Source of the DNA: Prosopocoilus inquinatus | Taxonomy: Eukaryota > Arthropoda > Insecta > Coleoptera > Lucanidae | Reading direction: 5' to 3' | NCBI GenBank assembly: GCA_036172665.1 | Contig: CM069872.1 | Coordinates: 37,000,101 to 37,064,100, forward strand | Length of the DNA: 64,000 bases | Shown: positions 1 to 10,206 of the stretch, piece by piece | Layout of the letters: each line of letters opens with the position of its first letter | Numbering within the stretch: position 1 is the stretch's first letter | Translations under genes and position numbers: made by a program | The notes under the pieces: model-generated | What the model saw: only the letters and a program-made list of their open reading frames with translations | What the model was told of the DNA's origin: nothing | Databases searched by the model: none

Positions 1-218
1 AAAATTTTGCTAATTTGTATTAATGTGTTACAACAGAAATATACAAAGCTGATAAATTGTGATGTACGAAAATTAGCGTCCGCGTTAGAAAAGTAAAATT
101 AAGCATTTAAAATTAAAAAGGACTTTTAAAATGTGTTATACGGTTGTCAATTTTACCATTTTATTTTTAATAATCTATGTAGTTATTGATATTATTTGGA
201 GTAAGAGATGGTGAATAT

Positions 219-779
219 TGTCACGATTGCGGAAAATTTGAAAATCGTATTTAATTAATTTAAAATGTATTTTTCCAATGTAATACGAGTTATTTGCTGA
301 TAAGCGGTTTGCTTGTGCAACGACTCGATGAACGATGAACTTGTAATATGAATCCGCAAAGTTGCAAAAACGCAAATAACTCGGGAATTGTAAGTGTTTT
401 AACACAATCAATTAATTCACGATTTAATAGAAATGACGATCCGAAACAACGTGAAAATCCTGACATCACCTTTTCAGCAACCGAGCAAAGTACGGGTTCA
501 ATTAGAGTTTTGCGGAATTTGGTCATGACGTCACGTACATTGGCAATATTGGCAATATAAAAGATGTGCGTAATTTGTAAAAGATATCAGTTAATCTGAT
601 TGTCGTCGTGGGATACGGTTATCTGTATTTCTGACATTTAAACAATAAAGGTAATCCTGGTTGTTTTAATGAGATAGTTTGCAGTTTCGCTGTTACTCCC
701 TTTTCACCCCCAAGCTACGCAACCCCCGCGTCTGGACGCCGACAGCTTGTCACCTGCTGGAGACGACCGACGCGTGACA
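219..779 (+). mobile_element. Solo LTR (Gypsy-like)
   Basis: The block starts TGTCACG and ends CGTGACA, an inverted terminal match, and is flanked on both sides by ATAT (215-218 and 780-783), a 4-bp target duplication. Inside, TATAAAA (556-562) lies 33 nt upstream of the A of an arthropod initiator TCAGTT (587-592), and AATAAA follows near 643. This is U3-R-U5 order on the plus strand. No internal coding region or second LTR is visible, so it is read as a solo LTR left by recombination. Assignment to Gypsy rests on the 4-bp TSD and promoter layout only. The short open frames inside it are not genes. Confidence 0.55.
556..592 (+). promoter_or_regulatory. Core promoter of the solo LTR (TATA + initiator)
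   Basis: TATAAAA at 556-562 is followed by TCAGTT at 587-592, with predicted start at A589. A spacing of 33 nt is within a nucleotide or two of the usual insect TATA-Inr distance. A polyadenylation hexamer follows about 55 nt further on, as in LTR R regions. Confidence 0.45.
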
Positions 780-796
780 ATATTATTACTATTGGT

Positions 797-1120
797 CTAT
801 TATCAAAAATATCGGGCTAGCTATCAATAAAAGACTTCTTATTTCTATGCTGAGCTTTCGGCAACCTTTATTGCCTTCATCAGAGTAAAAACTACAAAAG
901 GAAGGTAGGTTACAATGATTGAATTGTATATAATAAAATTAACTTACATTCTTTTCACATTCCTAAAATTATAAAGTACAAGATTTCAAAATATTTGTCG
1001 AAAAACGAATTTTATTTATTTTCAAAGATAGTTAAGATTTAGAAAATTGTTGCCGAAAGGTTAGCATAAAAATAAAAAAAAGTCTTTCATTGACCGCTAG
1101 CCCGATATTTTTGATAATAG
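797..1120. mobile_element. Inverted-repeat element with hammerhead-like arm
   Basis: The arms 797-about 893 and about 1046-1120 are imperfect inverted copies of each other, sharing an outer end that reads CTATTATCAAAAATATCGGG from the left. The left arm, read on the minus strand, carries a hammerhead-type core (853-890). Paired, inverted terminal copies containing hammerheads are typical of Penelope-like elements, so this is read as a head-to-head pair of truncated Penelope-type ends. No reverse transcriptase or GIY-YIG endonuclease frame lies between the arms. Confidence 0.4.
853..890 (-). ncRNA. Hammerhead ribozyme-like core (Penelope type)
   Basis: Read on the minus strand: CTGATGA, one unpaired A, a perfect 5-bp stem II (GGCAA with TTGCC, 6-nt loop), then GAAA. 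The expected short stem III and NUH cleavage site are not well kept (GCTCAGC follows), so this copy may be inactive. The spacing CUGAUGA-A-stem-GAAA is what I know from Penelope-like elements. Confidence 0.45.
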
Positions 1121-1124
1121 TTTC

Positions 1125-4100
1125 ATTCCCAACGGTCAAGAAACTCCTTCGTGCCTTATTACCCATTGGTGCTGATTTACTATTCAACACTCCCTTATTT
1201 CTTTAATAAATAAGATTTGCCTGTTCTTGTAAAATGTAATTTTAAAGAAAAAAGAAAAAAGGTGGAGCGCTTCACAATTTTGCGTCTCAATCATTTTTTC
1301 GCAGAGGCCGTACTAATCTTTTGTTCTCCTACGATGAGTCTTAAAAAGTTTTAGGGAATATATGACTGTCCACCCCTATAATAAATAAAATAAACATTGA
1401 GGATTTATACGAATATAATAATTAGGTACCTACAAAAATGTGATAACAGTTAGAATATTTTTACTACTGTCGACCAGCTTTCAACTATTAAGAAACAGTA
1501 AGTACTTATTGTAAATCTATGACGCAGTTATTGACTTTTTAATTTAAATAAAATCTAGAAATGTAGGGTTATACAGTTTTCCATTTCCAAACCATAACAT
1601 TCAACATTTCATCATATACTGAATGTATGTATAAAATAATACTAGCTAATGAAACTTCTTGATAACAAGAATGGAGTTTCAAGCCCCACATGTACCGAAG
1701 TAATAACAAGTTCTTGAGCGGCGTCGATTTACTGCACGACAGCAGTTGTAAATCTATTTAGATAGTTAGATGTTGGCACATGCTCTCTGCTGTGTTCCCT
1801 AGAATATTTAGCATTAATTTCACTATGTTCGATATATGTGTCGTCTTAAGTTTCCACTTTAATTTTAAACATTAGCCTACAAGAGTTACCCTCTGCAAAT
1901 GGGCAAGTCTCTCTAAGCACATCTAATTATAAACTAATAACATTTACTTGTACCTAATTTTGTTGGACACTCTGAACCACCTTTGGATTACTTCATGGTG
2001 AATTAACTTGGATGGTAAGTGTTTAATAAGACAAATTGGTGTATTGTGTATGAGTAGAGAATAAAGTTCTGTTTGACTTGTGGCGTTTGCGCTGGCGTAT
2101 CCTTTTGCTTGACTTTATTAGTTCGTACTTTTTAACTTTTTCAATTCCGCGGAAACGGACAAATAAACCAGTACACGACTTAATCTTATCTTATTGCTTT
2201 GCGGATACAGCTTCTCCTGTTCGAATACGAAATTTCCAACTTCATCCGAAGGAAATATGAATTCCTTTCGAGTTAATTACATGCGGAAGTTGCGCATAAC
2301 TTACCTTCAGTTTCAGATTTTGTAATTGCTTACAAATAGTCACGTTATTTTTGTATGCAAATTTTAATTCGTTGGTGTAGATCTCGAACATTTTGAATAA
2401 ATTTTCTCTGGAAGAAAATTTTTCCTGAATTAATATACAGTGTTTGTTTGTGTTGCTTATTAACCAAACGCAAGGCCCATATAAACAAATTTTCACTCCT
2501 ATAATTACTGAATTTCATAAATATTTTCAAATGAAAATTAGGGTGACTTATTGAGTCTGTGTGTGTGTGTGTGTGGGAGAGAGAAGTATCGAAAATTCAT
2601 AATAATTCTCATGGATCCTGTCAACTAAATTGCGTTTAAAGCTTTTCCCCACAAACCACATTTGCAAATCCGACCGCGCATAAATAAATTCGGACATATT
2701 AAAAAAGAATCGCACTGATGAAAACGATTTACGTTCTGCCCACTCGCGTTCGTTTCCAAATTAAAATCGAAATAAATGCTCCAATCCTGGCGATAATCGA
2801 AGCTGTGTAGACAAGCAATTCATCACCGCCGGTGAAATTTCGTCGATTGATTAATATCGGTAAGGGATGATTTTATTTTGTCCAGACAGTCCTGTCTTAC
2901 GCCCATGTACAAACCACACACGCATCCGTTCAAAGCCAAAAACGGAAACACGGTTCGTGTACCCCACAATCCCGAAAGGTATTCAATGCAATATCAAATT
3001 AGTCCGTTAATTGGTGTGGAATTAAGAGCCAGTTCTGTTCAATTAATCGACACTGATGCTCTGTAGGGTATATCCCACATGAAAGCCAGTCTGATATTAA
3101 TTAATTTCTCGGGGGGTAACATAAACACCAAAGAATACTTTACATAACAATTCTTGCAGAGAACGATGGGGGTTAGGGGGGATTTCAGCTGAAAGAAAAA
3201 GCCATCGTGTCTCTCGTATAAAACTCGTCGGCGTTGCTCAGGAAACCAGAGCACGAATCAGGTGAATTCGGCCTTAATTTAACCGAATCGCGAAACTATG
3301 TCCAAAAAGTTCGGCCGTGTGCGTTCCGAAGAGATTAAGCGCCGAATAAAGCGTTCCATTAAGATTATATCATTCCGTGTTGCTTTCGATTAAGCCGCGC
3401 CCGAGCTTTCGAAGCTTATGAATTATTATAACTCGAACACCCGGACAAATCTCCACAAATGCTAATACCCCGCGCATCTCTCGGTTTCCGGCCTTTTAAA
3501 TGAAGGCGCCAAGTGTTTCACTGAATTAGTCGAATTTAATTAATCGCCCGAAAGCTTCAGGCACTGGCGAAAATCGAATTGGCCTAATTACATCGACTAA
3601 TCATCATTCATTTCGAAAGCAGAAAAAAATAAAATTAATTTTAAACCCGAACGCCAAATGCATCAGCCTGATGGCATAAGAATCGCAGGTGTATGTCGAT
3701 ATGCATTAATGAATCAATTTTCATTAGTTGTGTTATTAAAGCCATTAATTAGGTTTCGCTGGTAATAAATACCTTCGATTGGAGCCAATTTCAGCGAAGC
3801 TATGACACCGGCTAATTTAAATTGAATCGTATATTATTCATTACTTATTTTTACGTTCGCTATATTTCGGTTAAACCGGAAAATACCTGTAATCTATTTT
3901 GAAGCTTTTAGGGAAAATTCAGTCAATCATCACATACCATCGTAATCATAAAAACCGACTACAGCGAAACAGTAACAGACGCTTCCATTTTCAAAAATGT
4001 TTGTTGTGTAATGTCATCCATTTGTCAACCCTTAAATTGTCCTAATTCTGTTTCATTCGCACGTAAAATAGTGCAGGACTAATTACTGATCCAGTTGCAA

Positions 4101-5093
4101 TACCTACAATTGCTTGAAGACTGATTCTCTTGCAATCGCGTTTGAATTATCGCCTTCTGAACTGCATTTAAGTGCGGCATTTTATTCGGTTTGTCAGAAT
4201 GACATTAACGTCAAACTGACAAAAGTTCCTTTTGAAGCACGCTTCAATCAACAATTATTTTGACTGTAGACGGTTTTTGTAATTACGATGGTAGACGTCA
4301 AAGAATGGTGTTGGGTTCGTTTGCCTTCCTGTCATTGCAGTCTCCGTTTTACACGTTTCAGAAATTTGCATTAATTAGACTACGAGAAATCATTTCTTAA
4401 AAATTGACAAAATCTTGTGTTATTAGAATATACATAGTAATAGTATTTACAAATTGTTGCAAACTTAGTTACAAGTTTGTTATGTCAATCGGTGGATAAA
4501 AGTATTGTTATATATTGTCAAATTTTGAATGACTGTTCATAGTTCTGCATAAATGTGAAGAATTCTTTTTTATAAATTGTCCCTGGAGCTTTAGACGTAA
4601 TTTTATTTTTCTCAGTGTAGGTAAGATTATTTTTTTTGAAATGTGTTTTGTTCCAAACTAAAGCAATGGGGAAGGTGAAATAAAGTACTTACGTTTACTT
4701 AATAAATAAGTAAATTTAAATTTAAACATAATGCGAAGTGTGAAATCAAGATTGTCACTTTGTACAATTAACAATCGAATTGTTTGCCGTTTCTTTATCG
4801 TTAAATATACATAGTGGCATCGCGGACAATGACGTCTGATATCTTTTGAGACGAAACGCAGGCTTGTCAGATATTAATAACAGTAGGGAATACGCTTTCA
4901 AACTGTCGCCGTAAATTTCACAATGCTTCATTCTATTTATACAAATAATTGTAATATTTAATACACCTTTGCTATGGGAAATCAATAGATCGTTTCTGTA
5001 CTATTTATGTCATTCTATTAAATTTTGACGTGAACGAAATTATAAATAAAATTTTTCGTAGGAGAATGATATCAGTTTAAGTAAACGTAGTAA
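1125..5093. other. Gene-free intergenic or intronic DNA
   Basis: No coding region can be supported in this 4-kb stretch. The part 2600-4300 has a more even composition with many AATTA/TAATTA words and no recognisable repeat, which can mark constrained non-coding DNA but proves nothing. The only clear feature is a dinucleotide repeat at 2558-2575. Confidence 0.5.
2558..2575. repeat. (TG)9 microsatellite
   Basis: Nine uninterrupted TG units are read directly from the sequence. Confidence 0.9.
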
Positions 5094-5365
5094 GGGGCCT
5101 ATTCTCTATCAAAATCATTAAATTTAAAGGGCTGTTAAATTTTGTTGCTTTCGTTACAACCAATCATAAAACTGTATTTAAAATTTTAACAGCACGTTAA
5201 TAAGTTACAGAATCTCCCTCTAATGGGCGTATTCTGTAACTTTTTAACGGGCTGTTAAAATTTAGAGATCCTTTAAAATTCAAAATACTGTTCCATGATT
5301 GGTTGTTACCGTAGCAACAAAATTTAACACCCCTTTAAATTTAGCGGTTTTGATATAGAATTTAT
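5094..5365. mobile_element. Fold-back MITE
   Basis: The left half and the reverse complement of the right half match along nearly their whole length, for example ATTCTCTATCAAAA at the left end against the mirror of TTTTGATATAGAAT at the right, and the GTTACAGAAT/ATTCTGTAAC pair at the centre. There is no coding capacity. The superfamily is not determined and no clear target duplication was found. Confidence 0.6.
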
Positions 5366-5865
5366 CTGTAAGTACCTTTAAATCATTGTGGCCATTCTTA
5401 AAGGTTGACGTTAGTGACTAATTCTTTTTATGTGGTACTGTAAATAACAGCTAGGACTTGCTAGGAGTTGTATCCATGTCCTTGATTAAGCATGTTATTT
5501 TCTTCCTTTAATTACAGGTTAACTTCAATGGATTTTCATGCAACTGCACATAAGAGATTTATATCGGCGCGGAAAAATGAAGCCTCGGAATTACCGCGCC
5601 CTGTTTACCAATTTCCAAGACGAACATTTAAGCAATTCTGGCATCACAATACGAATACATTTATTCAAATACACTTCTCCTGTTAGAGGCTGTGATAATA
5701 CATACATAACAGTGTTTTTTTTTTTTTAACCGTGGCCATGGAATTTACGTGCTAAAACTTTTGGATCATGTTAATTTATGTTCTGCTCAAAATTTTAAGC
5801 AAATTTTTGTTTCTAATAATCAATCACAGAATTTATTACAAAATAAACATTACTAGAATAAGGCC

Positions 5866-6076
5866 GGTATTCATAATCCAAACCTACGCTATGTGTCCGC
5901 TTAAAATTCGCTGTATTTCATAAACTGAGCATATTTCCCACATTTTTGATGCATAATCCGTGAGGGTTTATGAATATTTTGTGAATTACTTTCCTACAAT
6001 ATGGGAAATACGTACCGTTTATGAAATATAGCGAATTGTAAACGAACGCATAGAGTGAGTTTGGTTTATGTTAAAA
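5866..6076. mobile_element. Fold-back MITE
   Basis: The two halves are inverted copies of about 75-80 bp. The left arm contains ATTCGCTGTATTTCATAAAC and the right arm contains the mirror, GTTTATGAAATATAGCGAAT. It is distinct in sequence from the fold-back element 500 bp upstream. It is non-coding. Confidence 0.6.
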
Positions 6077-7354
6077 TAATTAATTGAAAGATGTGTGGCC
6101 CCCTTTACTCTCCTTTTTACTCTTATACGTACCTACTGAAAACCCACATTTCAGAATTGCATAAATAAATAAAATGCACTAGGCGGAAGGAGGCGGAAGG
6201 TGGAGACTACAGCAGGCTACTCACTAGGAAACATATGCAGCAGCAAGGCTCGCAGCAACATGTTCGCTTTTGTGTTGGCAGGTTGGTCAACATGTTCGTA
6301 AGTTCTAGGCTCCTGGAAAAATATTCAAAAGCCAGCCCGCAAGCCCAAACTTGCTATACGTGTATCAGGTCACTCATTACGGAAAACGTTGGGCAGTATG
6401 CTCGACAACATGTCCGTCAACATATGCCCTAGTGAGTGGCATGCTTAGTGTACAGGGTGGATTAATTTCGATGTCCCTTATGGGCATCTCCGTAACTATA
6501 AGTGATAGAAAAAAACTAGTGGCCAAGTCTCGATCTCTTTTTTGGAGATTAAGTCAATAGCGTAAGCAAAAATTGTTTTTTTTTGTTTTCAAGTTATGGG
6601 CAAAAATAGACATTTTCGACTTTTCGTTTTTCGGTCATATATCGTTTATTTCTAGAGATATTAAAAAACTGTTTGATCATTATTAGGACACTTTTTGGAA
6701 TACAATTCAGTGGTGTAGTAGTTTTTTAATATTTACTTAAATTTTCAAGTAATAACATAAAGTTATATTTTTTTAAATAGAAATCATAGTAGGCACTCAT
6801 TAAATAGAGATTTTTTTTCTGTTTTCAAAAATATATACTTTGTTGAGTTTATTTCTTATAATTAATAGGAAAAATGCCATTTTTGTTATTAGCCTTGTGT
6901 ATCCTAGTCTCAGTAGGCTGGCTTCAATGCAGTGCCGACGTTTTTTTGTTTTTATTCAATATTAACGAATTTTCAAACCTTTAGACAGTTTTGGCCGAGT
7001 AAATAATTTCATATTCACTTTATTTTACAAAATTACGTTTGAGAAATGTAGCACCCATCGCGACCGATCTGGCAAAAGCTTTATTGTTTTTATTAAATAT
7101 GAATGCACGTAAATTTAGTTTGATACATGTCCGATTTTGTTTATATTTTACTATTTGTGTGTTTGTTTTTGTTTTTCGTGTTTTTAATAAAATATAACTG
7201 AAGAGAAACAAAAAAGAAAGCTTAATTTAGTTCTAATTTAGTTATTATTACCTTTATGTTTATCCGAAAAACTTGTATTTTAGTGTAAAATCATGTTATC
7301 TTTTTGCTTCTCTTGACAACTTGTTTATTTACATTTTTTCACTCCTGACTAAAT

Positions 7355-7640
7355 TATGAAGCGATAGCTAAACGTAGAGTGTTCTTGTGATTTCAGTGTC
7401 CGTTTTAAAGTTTAAAAACTATTTTCTCTCACATATTTCATCGAACAAGAGTCGACTTCAATTATAAATTTTTTATTGAAGTCGTTTCTTGTCCGATGGA
7501 AATTGTATAAAAATTGTTTTCAATTTTAAAAAGATATTCTGAAAATTACAGGAACGTTCAACGTTTCTTCCTAACGAAGCTATAAACAGATAGTGAAACG
7601 TTGAGTATTCGTGCAATTTTGACTGTTTAAAGATTGAAAA
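7355..7640 (+). repeat. Two tandem Penelope-type hammerhead units
   Basis: Two related segments lie in direct orientation about 235 bp apart: a decayed one near 7355-7400 and a better one near 7571-7640. Both continue into similar sequence after the GAAAC-like box. Between them lies the CTTGTCCGATG block that also precedes the hammerhead core in the copies near 18.5 and 21.3 kb. Tandem hammerhead units are typical of Penelope-type terminal repeats. Confidence 0.4.
7571..7600 (+). ncRNA. Hammerhead ribozyme-like core, degenerate
   Basis: CTAACGA (one change from CUGANGA), an extra A, stem II GCTAT/ATAGT, then GAAACG. The altered G of the core should abolish cleavage, so this is a remnant. Confidence 0.35.
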
Positions 7641-8330
7641 CAATGTTTCTATAAATTGAATGATAAACTCATTTTCAATAGAAAATCAGACAGGAACTCT
7701 TATCAGAACGGTCGCTCAAAACGATAAAACGGAAATTTGTAAATTAACGCGAATACGAAATTATTTACGCAGCCAAAACTTTGAAAATATTTGAAAGCTT
7801 GTTAAAATTTAATAAAATAAAAAATCGGCTCCGTATTGAACCCAGCCTACTGAGACTAGGATATTTACGGAACGATAATAATAAAAATGACAGTTTTTCC
7901 CATTAATTATAAGAAATAAACCCAACAAATTCAAATATTTTTGAAAACAGAAAAAAAATCTCTATTTAATAAGGGCATTGCCTACTATTATTTCTATTTA
8001 AAAAATATAACTTTATGTTATAAATTGAAAATGCAAGTAAATATTAAAAAAGCAACTACACCACTGAAATGTATTCTAAAAAGTGTCCTAATAATGATCC
8101 AACAGTTTTCTAATATCTCTAAAAATAAACGAGATATGACCGAAAAACGAAAAGTTGAAAATGTCAATCTTTGCCCTTAACTTGAAAACAAAAGAAGATA
8201 GCCAATTTTTGTTTACGCTCTTGACTTAATCTCCAAAAAAGAGATCGAGACTTGGCCACTAGTTTTTTTCTATCACTTATAGTTACGGAGATGCCCATAA
8301 GAGACATCGAAATTAATCCACCCTGTACAT

Positions 8331-10204
8331 ATCGCTCGACTGACAACTAATCAATTCTCCTATCGCCAATAAAAAAATATGTTTTATAATGCAACAGTTA
8401 CGTGTCAAGCTTTGTAAATTAATCTTTACGGGCAAGCTGGAAGTTTGTGGGTCGAGCGATGCAGGAACGAGCCCCATAATCTAGTGAGCCTAGTAAAGAT
8501 TAATTGCCAAACTTCGTTATTTCTTGCTAGACGTAGTCACGGTAATGTAAACGGATAATCTGCTTTTCTATAATCCTGTAAAATTTTACAGGTCTTCTAT
8601 ACCAGCGCGTAAAATATTACAGATCTGCTTCCGCAATTGTCGTTTATCGTTTACTTGGTTACCATAAACGACAAGATTAATCTGTAAAATGTCACTTACT
8701 AAGAATATTAAAATGTATTGGAGACTGTGGTTTGTAGTACAAAGAAACTGGATTTAATCTCCTAACCAGGAGGATTTAACCTCCTAACCTCCTGGTCAGG
8801 AGGGTAAATCCAATTTCTAACCAGGAGGTTTGGAGGTTAAATCCAATTTCTACTTACTAAGAAGGTGGAAATAAAATACCATTACATATAAGTTTCAGAT
8901 TATTCATTGTAATGTAATTTTACTGTATGTAGCCTACGCAAAATAATGCTCATTCTGGTAACAAATATTGTGAAACTGATTTCATGTAAATACAATTTAT
9001 GCAAAATTATTCCCCTTGCCTTTCATATCATTGTCTGCGTTATACGAATATTTATCTGCAGAAATTACCCAAGGGACATTTTACATATTGTGATCTGGAA
9101 ATGCGGCGCGCCAATGTATTTCAATAAGAGACGACTTCCACCAATACAACCGCAGATGGCACATTGTAAAATGCAACGCAGAATTTTTAGGACAAACTAA
9201 GAAACGTTAGTTCTTTTTATTTGATTACAAGAATTTCTCGAGGAAGTTTATTTATGAAAGCTCAAATATAAATAACGAAGATGGCTTTCCGCATAATGGC
9301 AAAAGCCCGGGGCGCATCGTGAAACTACTTGAACTTCGTTCATCAGAACTCAAGATTTGCGAAGCCAGAACGTGGAAGCGAGGTCGATTTGTCAGCGCAT
9401 TATTTTGCATACGTTTCGGACAGGTACGATATCAACGTCGTGAATCGAGCAGGAGGATCATTTTTACTGACGCGAATGCGAGCAAATAAAATATGATACC
9501 TGGGCTAAGTAGTTCAAAAAAGGCTTTGCTTTTACATCCATCAGCTCGACCCTCTCGACTCTCATACGAATTAGTAACGAGGATGGTACTACCCTCTTAT
9601 TATGCATTATAAATTTTTCTTCTCTCTAATAAATAATTTATATCACGATTTATTTTTAATGGCGAAGATATTTTCTTACAAGCAGATTGCAATAGTTCTC
9701 TAATTCGAACCAATATATCTCTTGAGGGTCCAATTTATGATTGTTCTTGCCTTAATCCGGCGTTAATAATCGTGTAAATTCAGCTTAGGAGTTATAAAGT
9801 GCTAATTCTGCGTGCGTGGGTGAAGGATTTACGCCGGAATTGTAGCCCCTATCTATAAATTCGTAAGCTACTTTGTATAATCCTGTAAGCACCATTTCTG
9901 TTTCTGCCGATGCGAGGTTTCACTCCTGAAATTGCGGCGACGCTTCAAATGTAGGTTCTGCTTCTGCTTTTTTGATTAAAAATAAGTCGTGAGAAATTGC
10001 AGCGGAATATTCCGCAAAACACCGCGAAATTACGGCGCTACTTCTCAAGTTGTTACATCTGGAATGTGGGAATACGTTGAGTTGCAGATGGTGTTTAGCA
10101 AATGCGCGGATTAATCCGGGGTGTCTTGATGATGATTGTTTATTCAATGTTATCGCACATGGAAGTTTGCATTAAACAACAAAAATAACATTCTTTTGAA
10201 ATTC
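8331..10204. other. Gene-free stretch with local repeats
   Basis: No coding region is supported. Between 8744 and 8850 the words AACCAGGAGG, CCTCCTGG and TAAATCCAATTTCT recur in direct and inverted orientation. From 9100 to 9500 the composition is more even, without an identifiable exon. Confidence 0.45.
8744..8850. repeat. Clustered CCTCCTGGTTAGGAGG-type hairpins
   Basis: Short inverted words (CCTCCTGG with CCAGGAGG) and two copies of AAATCCAATTTCT are packed into about 100 bp and can pair in several alternative hairpins. Confidence 0.5.
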
Positions 10205-10206
10205 TA

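Larger units (their letters stand above)
6453..8325. mobile_element. Tc1/mariner-type element with about 0.5-kb TIRs
   Basis: Both ends read TA then CAGGGTGGATTAATTTCGAT in inverted orientation, so the element (1873 bp) is bounded by TA dinucleotides as in Tc1/mariner insertions. The inverted match runs inward for about 470-560 bp with substitutions and small indels (left arm to about 7010, right arm from about 7760). No transposase frame is present. The central 0.7 kb carries hammerhead-like units, so a second element inserted into it or was captured. Open frames in the arms are chance. Confidence 0.65.

Noticed and set aside
2705..2745. CTGATGAAAACG near 2716 as a hammerhead core
   Set aside because: There is no stem II or GAAA at the right spacing.
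9326..9347. TCATCAG near 9341 as a minus-strand hammerhead core
   Set aside because: The required GAAA is missing on that strand; the nearby GTGAAAC is on the wrong strand.
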